This document shows positions 43,340 to 55,525 of a stretch of 64,000 bases of DNA, in pieces. Numbering within the stretch: position 1 is the first letter of the stretch; each line of letters starts with the position of its first letter. Origin of the DNA: Ryuthela nishihirai (lineage: Eukaryota > Arthropoda > Arachnida > Araneae > Heptathelidae); NCBI GenBank assembly GCA_038380435.1, contig JAWZYU010000013.1, forward strand, positions 8,941,901-9,005,900, in the 5' to 3' direction. Made by a program: the position numbers and the translations under genes. A model generated the notes under the pieces. That model saw only the letters and a program-made list of their open reading frames with translations, was not told where the DNA came from and ran no database searches.

Positions 43340-43715
43340 CCTTTTTTAAGTGCGAAATGAGGTTTCAACATTTAGCGATAAGCGTTGTTAATGAAATCTT
43401 TTGATAAGATTATTTATTTTTGGGACTTTATTTCAGTAAGGAACAAAGAGTTATTTTTTAGCAATAAGAGCTGTTAATGAAATCTAGTCTTGATGAGAAT
43501 ATTAATTTTTGGGGCTATTTTTTAAGTGCAGAATGAAGGTTTATTCTTTATCGATAAGATTCATTAATAAAATCAAATTTTGATGAAATCCTTTAACTTT
43601 CGGGGTTTTTTTTAATGAGAAACGAGGGTTCATTTTGTAGCGATAAGCATTGTTAATAAAATCTTGTTTTGAAGAGATTATTCTCAGTAATTTTTTTTAA
43701 GTGCAGAAACATGAT
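43340..43715 (+). repeat. Degenerate tandem repeat, ~88-bp unit, 4-5 copies
   Basis: TTAAGTGCGAAATGAGG-like starts recur at about 43347, 43434, 43524, 43613 and 43698. GCGATAAGC.TTGTTAATGAAATCTT recurs at about 43375, 43461, 43550 and 43640. Copies differ by many substitutions. The remainder of 42543-43752 shows no gene. Confidence 0.8.
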
Positions 43716-43752
43716 TTTTCTTCTATGTAGCATTGCATATTTCTTTTATATA

Positions 43753-45222
43753 CAGGGTGATTCAAAACTCTTGGTCCAAACTTTAAGGGGTGATAGAACA
43801 CACCTAAACAAACACTTTTCGTCATACAATGCATGGTCAGAACTCAAGTGGTGAAGCGCTAGGGGTTAACAGTTACTGTGTCAGGAAATAAAGAAACACA
43901 AGAATGACAGAAGAGGTTTGAAACAATTGCAGAAATTACAGAACAGAAAGTATAGAATTTTATTAACCAAATTACAGAAACTGCTCAAAAGAGCGACCAC
44001 CAACATTAATGCAGGCTTCTCGCCTTCGACGTAGTGATCGGCGTACATGGGTGAAAACACCAGGCATCTCTCATACAGTGGCAATAGAAATCCTGGCAAC
44101 AAGGTCCTCATTGGAATTGATGGGGTTATTGTAGATGAGGCTTTTCATATGGCCCCATAGGAAAAAGTCCAGACATGAGAGATCGGGTGATTGTGGCGGC
44201 CAAGCGATGGGACCACCCCGACCAATCCATCATCCTGGTAATGTTGCATCTAAGGTGTTCCGCACATCCATGCTGAAATGGGGTGGTCCTCCATCGTGTT
44301 GGAACCACATACGTGTTTGAATATTTGCTGGAACAGGGTTCAGTAATTCTGGCAATACTTCTTGTAAAAATACAAGGTATGTTCTCCCTTTCAGTCGGGC
44401 TGGCAGAAAGTATGGGCCAATCAAATGGTCATGGAGGATTCCAGCCCAAACATTTATGGAGAAACGCCGCTGGAACGAATGTGGACATATGGCGTGCAGA
44501 TTAGTGGTAGCCCACACATGTGAATTGTGGGTATTAAAAATGTCCTCACGTGTAAAGGTGCATTCATCAGTGAATAAGACTTGCATCAAAGTCGAGTTGC
44601 GCTGCAGTCTGCTGCAGGAACCACTGTGCAAAACCCACATGAGGTTGATAATCTGCAGGTGTGAAGGTGTGAACCCTCTGTATATGGTAGGAGTGTAATC
44701 ATTCGTCTCATAGAACTCGCCACACCGTCAATTGGGGCGCACTTATGGCATGGGAAATTGCTCGCATGCTACATTCGAGACAATCTTCAACCCTACGTAG
44801 AATTTTCTCTGTAACATGTGACGTCCTCGCACTCCTGGCACGCCCTGTATCCTGCAAGCCACTGACAAAGGCGCCTGTTTTGCACAGATACTGGTGCAAT
44901 CACTGAAAGGTTTTACGATCAGGCATGCGTCTATTTGGAAAGCGCTCCCGGTAGTCTTTGGGCTTCCCTCGCATTCCTGTCCGCAGCTCTGTATGTGAAA
45001 TGCATGTCCGCCTTCTCCTGATTCATGAAACAATCCATCCGTTCTACAATCAATGGTAGAAATTATGACAAGTGTGAAAACCAGCGCTTAAGTGTTCACT
45101 GGAAAGTACCCTCTAGTGCTTCACCGCTTGAGTTTTGACCATGCATTGTGTGACGAAAAGTACTTGTTTAGGTGTGTTCTATCACCCCTTAAAGTTTGGC
45201 CCAAGAGTTTTGAATCGCCCTG
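43753..45222 (-). mobile_element. Mariner/Tc1-superfamily transposon with ~112-bp inverted repeats
   Basis: TA duplications (43751-43752, 45223-45224) bound termini beginning CAGGGTGATTCAAAACTCTT and CAGGGCGATTCAAAACTCTT. The repeats (43753-43864, 45111-45222) are about 90% identical by eye. The transposase is on the minus strand. The element is structurally complete and 1470 bp long. Confidence 0.93.
43985..45040 (-). pseudogene. IS630/Tc1/mariner-type transposase, frameshifted
   Basis: Visible in order are an N-terminal region (YLCKTGAFVSG, GRARSARTSHV, then STRAVAHAV-like MRAISHAISA) and LTVWRVL. Next come the first catalytic Asp in QVLFTDECTFTREDIFN, then RRFSINVWAGI, HLIGPYFLPARL, and the second Asp in MWFQHDGGPPHFS. 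In another frame a SPDLTPLDFFLWG-like end follows (TFFLWGHMKSLIYN), in which the third catalytic acid lies in the degraded part. Frameshifts near 44700, 44240 and 44180 and stops disable it. The HDG rather than HDN second motif sets it apart from the Tc1 copies at 7260 and 59092. Confidence 0.85.
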
Positions 45223-45904
45223 TATATATATTCTTTAAATTGTATATATATATATCCTCAATACGCATCTCAAGGTAGATGCAGAATGGACTACTTTTAC
45301 CACTCAGTCTTTTTTTTTTCACCACTGCGAATAAAACAAGATGGCGGCTGAGAACCCTGTACTGCAGCTCTGCCCATTTGTGATTAACTGCATTAGCTCT
45401 TATGATCAGGAAATTATTCTTCTCCCGGCTTGCTTCTGGGAGACATGGGTTCGAATCCCACTCAAAACAACCAATTTTTTTCAACTAATTATTTTAAGCT
45501 TTGCATAGTCCTATCTATTTTTTTCACTATATCACTGTAGAAAAAGTCTTATTAAAATTGATACTTTGTAAATTTGTTTAAAATTACTGTTTTCTTAAAA
45601 TTTGTAATTAAATTCTGTTTAATTTGGTATATAATATGACCTATTTTAGTTGATTGGTTATTTTTTTTTAAATTCCAAATTTGTCTTGTTGATGTGACAG
45701 CACAGTTTACTAAAAGCCTGGACTTTCTCAATATATGGTACCATGAAAAATATTATAAAGCAGGAGTAATTTTCTTGTTTTAAGGAAATATTTTTTTTGT
45801 TATTCAGAAATAAATAGTCTTTCTATTCATGTGCATTATAATCATTTTGGTCTGTTAGTTTTTATAAATTTTTATTTGCATTGCAAGATGCATTTTTTTT
45901 TATT

Positions 45905-46119
45905 ATAAAATAAAAATAAATAAATACCCCCTCAAACAGCTGCTTGCCACAGAGGTCTGACAGGAGCCTGTCAGTTTATATGCCTTAATAGAGGGTCTGT
46001 GAGGATGGCAAGGACCTCAGCAGAAAAACGACACATACATCCATGCCTTATCTGGGGCTTGAAACCAGGTCCCTTAGATCAGCAGCCAAGTGCACTAACC
46101 ACTCGGCCACGGGACGGCT
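45905..46119 (-). mobile_element. SINE-1 copy, first of a tandem pair
   Basis: A full-length reverse copy from TACCCCCTCAAACAGCTGC to ACTCGGCCACGGGACGGC. The B box is slightly altered (GGGGCTTGAAACC). The next SINE-1 follows directly in the same orientation. The preceding 45225-45904 is AT-rich with a (TA)n run and no gene. Confidence 0.93.
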
Positions 46120-46306
46120 TAAAATAAATACCCCCTCAAGCAGCTGCTTGCCACAGAGGTCTGACAGGAGCCTGTCAGTTTGTATGCCATAGTAGAAGGT
46201 CTGTGAGAATGGCAGGATCTCGGCAGAAAAACATACATCCATGCCTTATCTGGGACTCGAACCCAGGTCCCTTAGACCAGTGCCAGGCGTGCTAACCACT
46301 CGGCAC
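46120..46306 (-). mobile_element. SINE-1 copy, second of a tandem pair
   Basis: It begins TTAAAATAAATACCCCCTC and ends at a shortened head (AACCACTCGGCAC). Joined head to tail with its neighbour, it suggests insertion of one SINE at the end of the other or a dimeric insertion. Confidence 0.9.
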
Positions 46307-47107
46307 ATTACTATATAAAAGCTCCATTATCAAAATCAGTTCATATATTTTTAGAATTGATTAAAGAAACATTTCAGATGGTCAATTTCTATGGGAAAAA
46401 ATAAACTATTAGAGCTTATTAACTTGGGATATTATCTTTATAGTTCCCATAGGATGTGAAACTGCATTTGGCTCTGGGAGCTACAGTGTCTTCTGGCAAT
46501 ATAAGGTTTAAAGGAAAAAGAGAATTAATTTCCTATTAGTTATAAATCATTTACATATATAAGATCTCAATCTTACTATATTATGAAACAAAATCAATAT
46601 GAAAATATCACAGAAAAGTACTAGATATTTGTTCTGTACTGAAATCCTAATAGATTAACACAGCCAATCTAATAGGTAAGGCTGCGAGTTAACTGCCTCA
46701 GGGTTCATTTTTTGAGAGGCGCCAAAATTCTGGATAAAGTACCACTAAAATTTCAGTTGCATTATCAAAAACAATGCTATAACTCAGAAAATGTTTTTGG
46801 TTAAACTTTAAATGCAACATCAAACTTTGCATTTTTTCGCTGGTGGTGCCACCATCTTATGTGCTGTTTTATAAGAAAAATGATGTTTAGAAAATTGGTT
46901 TTCACCCTAAACAGCCAGTAATATTTTCCAAATATTGTATAAAGTACTTAAAATTCATAAAATGGACCAGGAAATAGTTCTAAAAACTGCATAGACTAGA
47001 CTGCTGCACTATTTGAAGGAGAATTTGCCAGTGTACATGAAAATGAGTTAAAAATTGAGCTTTAAAAACCTAGCTTCAATCCCCCACCACCAATATGGCT
47101 GAAACAC
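46307..47107. other. Spacer, nothing recognised
   Basis: AT-rich, with no protein signature, splice-bounded exon or known repeat. Confidence 0.4.
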
Positions 47108-47419
47108 ATCTAACCAGTGATTCCCAATGGGGGTGATTTAGAAATTTTGGGTTGGGGGAACATTTTGTTTTTCAGTTGAAATAGATTATATAATATTTGA
47201 AATAGCTCTTAGATTTTTTAGTATGCATATTTTGTTTTGGCAGAAAAACCATACAATTTCAGGGATTCAGTATCAAAATATCAGTAAATTTGTATACATG
47301 GTAAATACTATTTTCAACTAGTGTTTAAACATAAAAAAATATTTTGAATTCCATGGAGAAAGTTAGAAAGGGTAAAGAGGGTGCTGGGCTCAGAATGATT
47401 GGGGATCACTTATCTAAAC
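47108..47419. mobile_element. hAT-like MITE with near-perfect 8-bp target duplication
   Basis: ATCTAACC (47108-47115) and ATCTAAAC (47412-47419) flank a 296-bp element. It starts AGTGATTCCCAAT and ends with ATTGGGGATCACTT. The termini resemble the 'AGTG.TTCCCAA' ends of hAT-type miniature elements. There is no coding content. Confidence 0.7.
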
Positions 47420-47974
47420 TACATTTATCATCATGATTTAGCAAATATCTTCCCGAACACTGCAATTTCTATTTAATACTACCAATAACTCAAGAATGGA
47501 AAAAGAAATTTCTTAAAATTGGGACATAAGAAAAATTATTTAAGAACTACTGCGAGTCAAAGCAGATTAGTAGATTTAGCAATGTTGACAATTGAAAGCG
47601 ATATCAAAAATTCCCTAGTTATTCTGATGTTATCAATACATTGTTCAATTAAAAGCTCACCAAATATGTATTTTAAAATGGAGATTAATTATTACATGAC
47701 TTAATATTTTATATACTTTAGTACTTTTTTTCTGGTCTTTATTTTTGAATTTAGCAATTGAAACTCAACGTTTTAGTACAATTAAGACATTTTTATATTT
47801 CTTATTGAGATTGATAGCACCTGATTATTTAAGTATTGAATGATGATTTCTTAAAATTATGTGATTTAAAAACATTGTAATTCTTTTACACACAGGGTCA
47901 GCATAAGAAAATACCGTATTTTAAAGAAACTAAACCTGACCTGTAAATCTGTTACCTTCAAAGGGTAATGCTGT

Positions 47975-48415
47975 TTGTACATCATAGACAGATGTATGGT
48001 GGGTGATTTAATTCCTGGAAACCACATTGCTGAATAGCAGCCTTTGTAGCAACTGAAGTGTGCATTGGTGCATTATTGTGCAATAACCTCACTCCCCTGG
48101 ACAGCTTTCTTTGGTGTTTCTCTTTGATGGTATCCTTCAGTTTGTACAAGAATAAATAATAAATTTTTTTAAAAATTAAAAGAAACATTTAAAAAATTTA
48201 AAATTAAAAATTTTTACCTTTGAGTATGACAGGGAAGATTTGCTGTACACAGCATCTAAATGTCATTTAATTTCTGTTGGGCTTTCGCCTTCTTTCGTCA
48301 AAAATTTAATGACCATGCGATACTCAAGTTTAAACATTTTAAAATATTGGGCAACAGCTCTTCTATATGCGACATTAGCTGGAGTGCTACTGATGCTAGA
48401 GCTGCAAAATTTTAA
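47975..48415 (-). pseudogene. Mariner transposase remnant, middle deleted
   Basis: The minus strand reads EYRMVIKFLTKEGESPTEIK followed by a stop, HLDAVYSKSSLSYSK (N-terminal helix-turn-helix of mariner), then AT-rich filler. It then reads RKLSRGVRLLHNNAPMHTSV and GFQELNHPPY, the second catalytic region, where HNN replaces the usual HDN. About half the protein is missing and no terminal repeats are identified. Confidence 0.8.
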
Positions 48416-48699
48416 CTGCATTGCAACAAAACATAGGGTGGGGGGTTGACTGAGTTAGACCTGTCAATTCTTGTTCTAGCATGTTCGGGCCAGAAACTTT
48501 TGGACCTTTATACTCATATATCTCCATTAGTTACTGCAGGGTAAAGTTTAATTGTTTTTTGTGCTGAAAAAAAAAGTGAAATTATCTTGAAATTAAAAAT
48601 TATCACAATTTTATACATTCTAGCAAACCTGACATTTTGGGGTAATCAACTCAGCGAGATAGTATCATAGGTCTATGTGAAGCATGATGGTATATGCAA

Positions 48700-49066
48700 T
48701 GTGGCAGGGGTGGCTCAGCCAGTAGCATGCCAGGTTTGTAATCTTCAGTTCCCAGGTTTGAGTCTCCCCTGGACCTTATTGAGATTTATATCCACAAAAA
48801 TATCCACTCTGCCCTTGTCAGTAAGGGACACCAGTGGGCTAGGAAAGGCCACCGTCTGTCAGATGGGACACATTAAGCCATGCCTCCATGTGTGGGAGAG
48901 CTATACCCTATGCACATTAAAGAACATGCTGGATGGCCTTGATGGGAGGCTACCATCTATCTCTTAACAGCTATCTAGTGGGCCCCCATCCTTCTCTGAG
49001 CCCTCAGGGTCCTTGTAACCTGACCATTCAGCACATTGTGTGCAAAAAAAGTGCTGCTCAGAGGTA
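48700..49066 (+). mobile_element. SINE-2 copy, best preserved
   Basis: The tRNA-like head is GGGGTGGCTCAGCCAGTAGC with B box CCAGGTTTGAGTCTCC. A body of about 300 bases follows, ending AAAAAAAGTGCTGCTCAGAGG TAAAAATAAAA. It shares its body with 16086-16465. It has no resemblance to SINE-1 beyond the promoter boxes. Confidence 0.85.
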
Positions 49067-49450
49067 AAAATAAAATATTCGAAGGGGATTTAACCACTCA
49101 GAAGTATATGGATACCATTCTCTACCCTGTGGTCTTACCAGTCCTGCAGGGCTTACCAAATGACACATTCCAGCACAATAATGCTAGACCACATACATTG
49201 CTTAACAGTGTCTACAAGTTGTTCCCATGCAACTATGGCCAGCCCAGTTGCTGGATCTATTGCCAATTGATCACATCTGGGGCATTCTGAAAAGATGGCT
49301 GGGAACAAAACTGACTCCAGCACATAACGTAATGGATCTTCAGGTGGAAGTGCAGCAAATCTGAACTATCCATCAAGACATTACTAGGAACATTTTTGAC
49401 TACCTTATTAGAAGACATTATTCATCTTATAGACTTACATTCCATATTAG
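49067..49450 (+). pseudogene. Tc1-like transposase C-terminal remnant
   Basis: The frame shows LTTQKYMDTILYPVVLPVLQ, then FQHNNARPH, where the catalytic Asp is replaced by Asn. The SPDL...EH block is garbled, and a further region shifts to another frame with stops (KDGWEQ, IKTLLGTFLTTLLE). The SINE-2 before it joins directly, so the SINE probably inserted into the old transposon. Confidence 0.7.
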
Positions 49451-49651
49451 CACACATTTGCCATGAAAGGTGGCCACACCTTGTACTGATGTTATTCTAA
49501 AATCTGTGTATCTGCCTCACTAAACAAGCTCCAAATGTTATCATTTGTTATACCACTACCTTTGAAGCATTCCATTTTGTATCCTACACAAGATGTTCCT
49601 TCTGTATGGGGTAGTTATTTTGATGACAAGTATACATGCAAAAATCTCGTG

Positions 49652-50128
49652 CAGCCATGGCTACGAATGTCCAACCAGACTGTGTAATTTTGTTTTTCAA
49701 ACACATTCATCCTGAGCTACAGCTGCTACATTTGGCCACCATTGGCTAATTCTAACGAAGTCCTGTTTCATAGTGTCTGCCCATAGCATCCTAGGTCTCC
49801 CCCTTTTCCTGAGGCTTTTAGGTACACAGTTCATAATCCAATTTGCCAATCTGCAACTATGTATATGGGCTACATGGCCAAACCAACAGTCTCTCTCTCT
49901 CTACACAATATGCTGCTCAAAGGACTTTGCAGACTCCTTTGCCTAACCTCATCATTACTTACAAAGTTGAACACTTATATCCAAGATATTGTGTAAGCAT
50001 CTAGAATCAAAGGCATCAAGTTTCCTGCTATCTTTTTAAAATAGGGTCCAAGTTTCACTACCATAACTAACTTTAGAAAGAACCAAACTATTATACAGCC
50101 TAATTTTTGTCTTTAGATATATATGCTT
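49652..50128 (-). mobile_element. RTE-like LINE 3' fragment
   Basis: The reverse orientation starts at the 3' end (CAGCCATGGCTACGAATGTCC), with the ATG tail lost, and covers the C-terminal domain (complement of RWFGHVA, GRPRML) to about 50128. Stops abound. The next stretch to 50393 has nothing recognised. Confidence 0.85.
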
Positions 50129-50393
50129 ATTTCTTAATCCTGTGGCCAGCCTATTTTTCAACTGTGTTCATGCAAAAGAAGTGAATTTTAGAACTTTTTG
50201 CCAAATAATTACTGAAAGGAATTATGGTATGTTGTATGCTAAATTCATCAGCATTTAATTCTGGATTTTCTAAAAATAAAATATTTGGCAAAGAAATGGC
50301 TAGTTTTGTTTTAATAGGTCTTTTATAGAGACATGTAGTAAAAAAAAATGCATCTGACAATGCAAATGAAAATTTATTTAAAATAAACTAATA

Positions 50394-53300
50394 TGGTAGC
50401 TAGGTAGTCACTGGAAGGAGAGCTATGCACCAATCCCCTGTGATGATGCATAGAACTGGCCAGGCTTAGCACCTAATGTCTGACCCCACCTTCTTGTGGT
50501 GCAGACCATTAGTACCTTTCAAAAGAGATACTCTCTTGTGGAAGTGAATGGAAGGGTAGAGCTGCCAGATTAGTGTGGCCTACTGATCTCGACAACTATG
50601 GCTACTTTTCTTTTTTTTTTCTACCCTACTGAGGAGTGGTCAACCACACAGGGTCCTGGTGCTGACCATTAAACCCACTGGACTGGACAGATTTATGGCT
50701 CTGAGCTTGATTATGGATCCTGATTTTGATGCACTGGTGGGCTTCTGTGGAGGGAAAATCTTCCGCTGTGTTTTCTCTTTGTTTGTGGGCCGTCCCGTGG
50801 CTGAGTGGTTAGCGCGTTTGACTGCTGATCTAAGGGACCTGGGTTCGAACCCTGGATAAGGCATGGATGTTCGTTTTTTTTTCTGCTGAGGTCCTGCCAT
50901 CCTCTCAGATCTTCTACTGTGGCATATAAACTGACAGGCTCCTGTCAGACCTCTGTGGCAAGCAGCTGCTTGAGTGGGTATTTTTTATTTGTGGGTTGAC
51001 AGCCCCAAGTGAATAGATTCACAGGATATGTTTATCAGCTGGTGGATAATCCTGAGCAGAGGTCATTGCAGGCACCTGAACTCTTTGCTTCTATTGGCAT
51101 CGTCAAATTCTACATTGGAGGAAGTCTTCCAATGTAGATGGCTTCAGCCTTTAGTGGTGGGGGAACGGGTCTTTGCCCCATGTCTGCAATTAGGGAGCTG
51201 TTTGAAACTGTTGGCATTCCCTCTCTCAATAAACATAGTTTCTTTAAACATCCCACTAACCATTTTCTCTCCATAGGTAGTTGGAATGTGAGGACTCTGC
51301 ACAGAGCTTTTTCTCTTGATGTCCTCACACAAGAATTCCACCATTATAATTTAGATATTCTCGGCTTGCAAGATACCAGATGGACAGATAAAGGTCAGAT
51401 TCTTAAAAATAATCTTAAATTTCTCTTTTCAGGGAGGGACGACAATAATCATCACCAAGGCGTGGGTCTGCTTCTCAGCAGACACACTAGTGATGCTCTT
51501 CTACGATATGAGTGCATTAATGAAAGATTTTTTACAGCAAAATTTCAGACAAGCGTTAAAGACTTGAATGTTATCTGCTGTTATGCCCCCACTGAGGATA
51601 CCGATGAGGATGAGAAGGATAGGTTTTACGGACAACTTCAGGATATTTTGAATTCTGTCAAGAAAGGAGATATTACCCTTGTTCTTGGTGACTTCAATGC
51701 CAAAGTTGGTACTGACTCTGACCTTTGGGGAGGAGTAATAGGCCCTTTTGGTATTGGTAGCTGCAATGGGCAACGTCTCCTACAGGTAAGTAAACTCAAT
51801 GGATTCAGAATAACTAAAATTTATTAGAAACACCACGACATACATAAGTACACATGGGTTTCACCTGATGGGCTGCATAAGAATATGATTGATTACATAT
51901 TAATTAACAGCAAATGGGCTAGTTCTGTTAGGAATACCAGGGCATATAGGGGAGCTGAAATTGGATCTGACCATTACCTTGTTAAAAGTGTCTTGCAACT
52001 TAAACTTAAAAAGTGTTGTGCTAGGGTTAAAAAATTTACTTTTAATACTGAAGCTCTGAAAGATCCAGTTATAGCCAAAGCTTACCATGATATGTTACTT
52101 AGTCATTATGACAGTCATGGTATGCTTACTACTGAAGTTGAGGAGGAATGGGATCATTTTAAACAGGCTTTTTTGGACACTAACAGTACTCTTTTAGGAA
52201 AAAAGGAGCAGAAGAGACAGAATTATCTGAGTGATAAGGCACTTGAGCTTATTTCGGAAAGAAAGAACTACAGGAATGTCCTTAATCAACATCTTACTAG
52301 TCCTAATAGAAAGCATTACAGAGAACTTAATAAACGTGTAAAAGATCTGTTAGCTGCTGATAAGAATCTTTGGCTTGATGGCTTGGCTGACAAAGCCGAG
52401 GAAGAAGTTAGACAGCACAACAGCAGAAAGCTGTACCAGATAGTTAATATTTCATGTTGTAGAAAAGGAACAGGTATACAGGGAGTGAAGGATAAACAAG
52501 GTAAGGTTATAGAAGGTGAGGATTCTGTTATGGCTAGGTGGCTGAGCATTTCAGTGATGTTCTAAACAATGTGGTTAGTTCTACTCCCACTGTTTGCAAT
52601 GATGATAGATGCATTGGTGGCTTTAATGTTGGCCCTATAACCTAATCTGAAGTTATTTTGGCTATTTCTAAACTTAAACTTCATAAATCCCCAGGGGTAG
52701 ATGAAATTACTAAGGAAATACTTAGAGCTGGGAATGTTTCGGTTACCACTTGGATGTCTGAAATTCTGAATATCTTTTATGATAATGGCATGGTTCCTAA
52801 GGATTTTACCAGAGCTATTGTTATCCCTATTTCAATAAACGTGATCGCAGTTCCTGTGATAACTATAGGGGTATTAGCCTACTCTCTGTTCCAGGGAAAG
52901 TTCTTTGCATGATTGTGTGTAATAGAATTAAGAATCTGGTTGACAGTCAATTGCGTGATGAGCAATGTGGATTCAGAAGTGGTAGGGGATGTGTGGATCA
53001 GATATTTTCACTTAGGCAGATTCTTGAGAAATGTTTAGAGTTTCAGAAACCTTTGGTTGCTAGCTTTGTTGATTTCAAAAAAGCTTTCGACTCTGTTGAT
53101 CGTCATAATTTGTGGTTGATTGTGAGATCGTATGGTATACCAGACAAGTTAGTTAACCTAATGAAAGCTCTCTATAATAACACTGAGTCATGTGTGAGAG
53201 TTGGTAAGGCTTGTAGCAATTGGTTTAGCATTACTTCTGGTGTTCGACAAGGGTGCATTTTGTCTCCTTTTCTCTGTAGCTTGGTTATTGATTATGTTAT

Positions 53301-53948
53301 GCAAAATTCACTTCAAGGGAGAGATTTTGGCCTTAAATTGACTGGAGATATAAAAATTTCTGATTTAGATTATGCTGATGATTTAGCCCTTTTGGCAAAT
53401 GATGTTGATGAGATTAACTCTTTCATTCGAGCTGTTGATGAAACTGGTAGTAGAGTAGGTTTGGTTATAAACAGAGAGAGAACTAAAGTGATGAAAATTG
53501 GTCAGGCAGGCTGTGTTTCTGTTAATCTGAATGGTTGCAGTCTTGAGCAGGTGTCACAGTTTAATTTTCTTGGGAGCTATGTAACAGATAATGGTGATGT
53601 GCGGCATGAGATTAACAGACGAATAGGGATTGCTGCCGGGACTTTTAAGAATCTATGGAGAGTGGAGAAATAGGCGTATACACCTAAAGACTAAAATTAG
53701 ACTATAATATTTTGGTTCTTTCTAGGGTTACTGATGGTAGTGAAACTTGGACACTTTGTAAACAAGATAACAGGAAACTAGATGCTTTTGATTCCAGATG
53801 CTTATGCAGTATCTTGGGCATTAGGTGGTTCAACTTTGTAACTAATGATGAGGTTAAGCAAAGGAGTCAGCAACCTTCTTTAAGCAGCATATTGTGCAGA
53901 GAGAGACTCCATTGGTTTGGCCATGTTGCCCGTATGGATAATCATAGA
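50394..53948 (+). mobile_element. RTE-like LINE, 5'-complete, dead, lacking 3' end
   Basis: It has a complete leader from GTAGTCACTGGAAGG (50404) with a SINE-1 inserted at 50790-50987. The ORF starts at 51138 (MASAFSGGG; HRAFS subfamily), with intact endonuclease motifs up to a TAG at 51825-51827. A new frame starts at 51885 and loses phase near 52545. There is a TAA near 52646 and a frameshift near 52840. The reverse transcriptase frame 52909-53673 contains DFKKAFDSVD and YADDLALL. Sequence is lost after RMDNHRSA (53948), so the 3' tail is absent. Lesions at 51825, 52545, 52646 and 52840 coincide with those in 16956-20415. Confidence 0.93.
50782..50995 (+). mobile_element. SINE-1 copy inside the RTE leader, 8-bp target duplication
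   Basis: TTTGTGGG flanks the SINE (50782-50789, 50988-50995). The copy (50790-50987) has an almost perfect head (CCGTCCCGTGGCTGAGTGG, GGTTCGAACCCTGG) and tail (CAAGCAGCTGCTTGAG). The LINE leader is continuous after removing it, so this SINE is younger than the LINE. Confidence 0.95.
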
Positions 53949-54263
53949 TCGGCTTTGTGAACCTGATTTTACAGGTTTTGCCATGGTAAGGGTTAAAGGT
54001 GCAAGCTGCAATCCCTATTCTCTTAATCATAGGCAGCATATCACCGGTATCTGTTAAACAGTTCTCAAGAGTGCAACCATTCAAAGCAACTGAAGCACCA
54101 TCTGTCTGATCAATTTTCATAACTTTAGTTTTCTGTCTGTTTATCACCAAACCTACTCTATTACCAGTCTCATCAACAGCCTTAATGAAAGAATTCATTT
54201 AATGAAGATCATTAGGCAACAAGGCCAAATCATCTGCATAATCTAAATCAGAATTTTTGATAT

Positions 54264-54590
54264 CTGTAGACCAGTAGTTCTCAACCTTTTATGCCTCATG
54301 TACCTCCTGGAATTGTGTTTGTAACTGGCATATCCCTTGTATAGATAGATAAAACTAGTTATAGTATAACAATGGGAATAAAATAAAACATATATATATA
54401 TACACACATTAAATTTTGTATTCATAAATTACATATATTGATAAACACAAAAAATGACATAAACAATTTAACAAATCTTGTAAAATTATGAACTTTTACT
54501 TTGTTACTAGATCTAGCGACTTTTGAGCTCTCACAGCATACCCCAAAAATATTTACCGTGTACCCCACGTTGAGAACCCATACTCTAGAC
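54264..54590. mobile_element. hAT-like MITE inside the RTE copy
   Basis: CTGTAGAC (54264-54271) and CTCTAGAC (54583-54590) flank a 311-bp element. Its ends share GTTCTCAAC in inverted orientation (CAGTAGTTCTCAACC ... GTTGAGAACCCATA). The LINE sequence continues across. The inside is AT-rich with a (TA)n run and no coding potential. Confidence 0.75.
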
Positions 54591-55090
54591 TATTTAAGGA
54601 CAAAATCTTTCTCTTGCAAAGAATTCTTCATAACATAATCAATACCCAAACTAAAAAGTAAACAAAATGCATCCTTGTTGAACTCAACTAGCAATGCTAA
54701 TCCAATTGCTACAAACCTTACTATATCACACACTTGACTCTGTGTTATTATAGAGAACTTTCACTTACCTAACTAGTCATGTATGTCATATGATCTAATA
54801 ACTAATCACAAATTATTTTGATGAACAACAGAATCAAAAGCCTTTTTGAAATCTATAAAGTTAGTAACCACAGGTCTCTGAAACTCTGAGCTTTTCTCAA
54901 GAATCTTTCTAAGTGAAAATTTTTATCTATACATCCCCTACCACTTCTGAATCCACACAGTTCATCATGCAATTGTCCATCCCAAATATTTAATTCTGTT
55001 AAGCACAATAATGCAAAGAAGTTTGTATGCAACAGAAAGTTCCATTGTAATTATCACAAGAACTGCAATCATATTTTTTAATCCTGAAAG

Positions 55091-55286
55091 ATAACAATAA
55101 AAAATAAATATCCCCTCAAGCAGCTGCTTGCCACAGAGGTCTGACAGGAACCTGTCAGTTTATATGCCATAGTAGAATGTCTGGAATGAAGATGGGACCT
55201 CAGCAAAAAAACAGCATAAACATTGATGCCTTACCTGGTTCAAAACCAAGTCCCTTAAGCACACTAACCACTTAGCCATAATAATA
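55091..55286 (-). mobile_element. SINE-1 copy, diverged, imperfect target duplication
   Basis: ATAACAATA (55091-55099) and ATAATAATA (55278-55286) flank the copy. The tail half is good (CTCAAGCAGCTGCTTGCC) and the head is eroded (TAACCACTTAGCC). Confidence 0.88.
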
Positions 55287-55300
55287 GCTTTAGTAAAATC

Positions 55301-55525
55301 CTTAGGAACAATAAAATAAAATAAAAAAACCCTCAAGCAGCTGCTTGCCACAGAGGTCTGACAGGAGCCTGTCAGTTTATATGCCATAGTAGAAGGTCTG
55401 AGAGGATGGCAGGACCTCAGCAGAAAAACGACACATACATCCATGCTTACCTGGGGCTCGAACCCAGGTCCCTTAGATCCATAGCCAAGCATGCTAACCA
55501 CTCGGCCATGGGACGGCTTAGGAAC
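55301..55525 (-). mobile_element. SINE-1 copy with 9-bp target duplication
   Basis: CTTAGGAAC (55301-55309, 55517-55525) flanks a near-consensus copy (55310-55516). It is only about 30 bases from the preceding SINE and inserted in the same LINE. Confidence 0.95.

Noticed and set aside
44135..44504. Plus-strand frames across the mariner and Tc1 elements (also 7472-8699 and 59679-59945)
   Set aside because: They are antisense shadows of the transposase coding strand and show no independent motifs.
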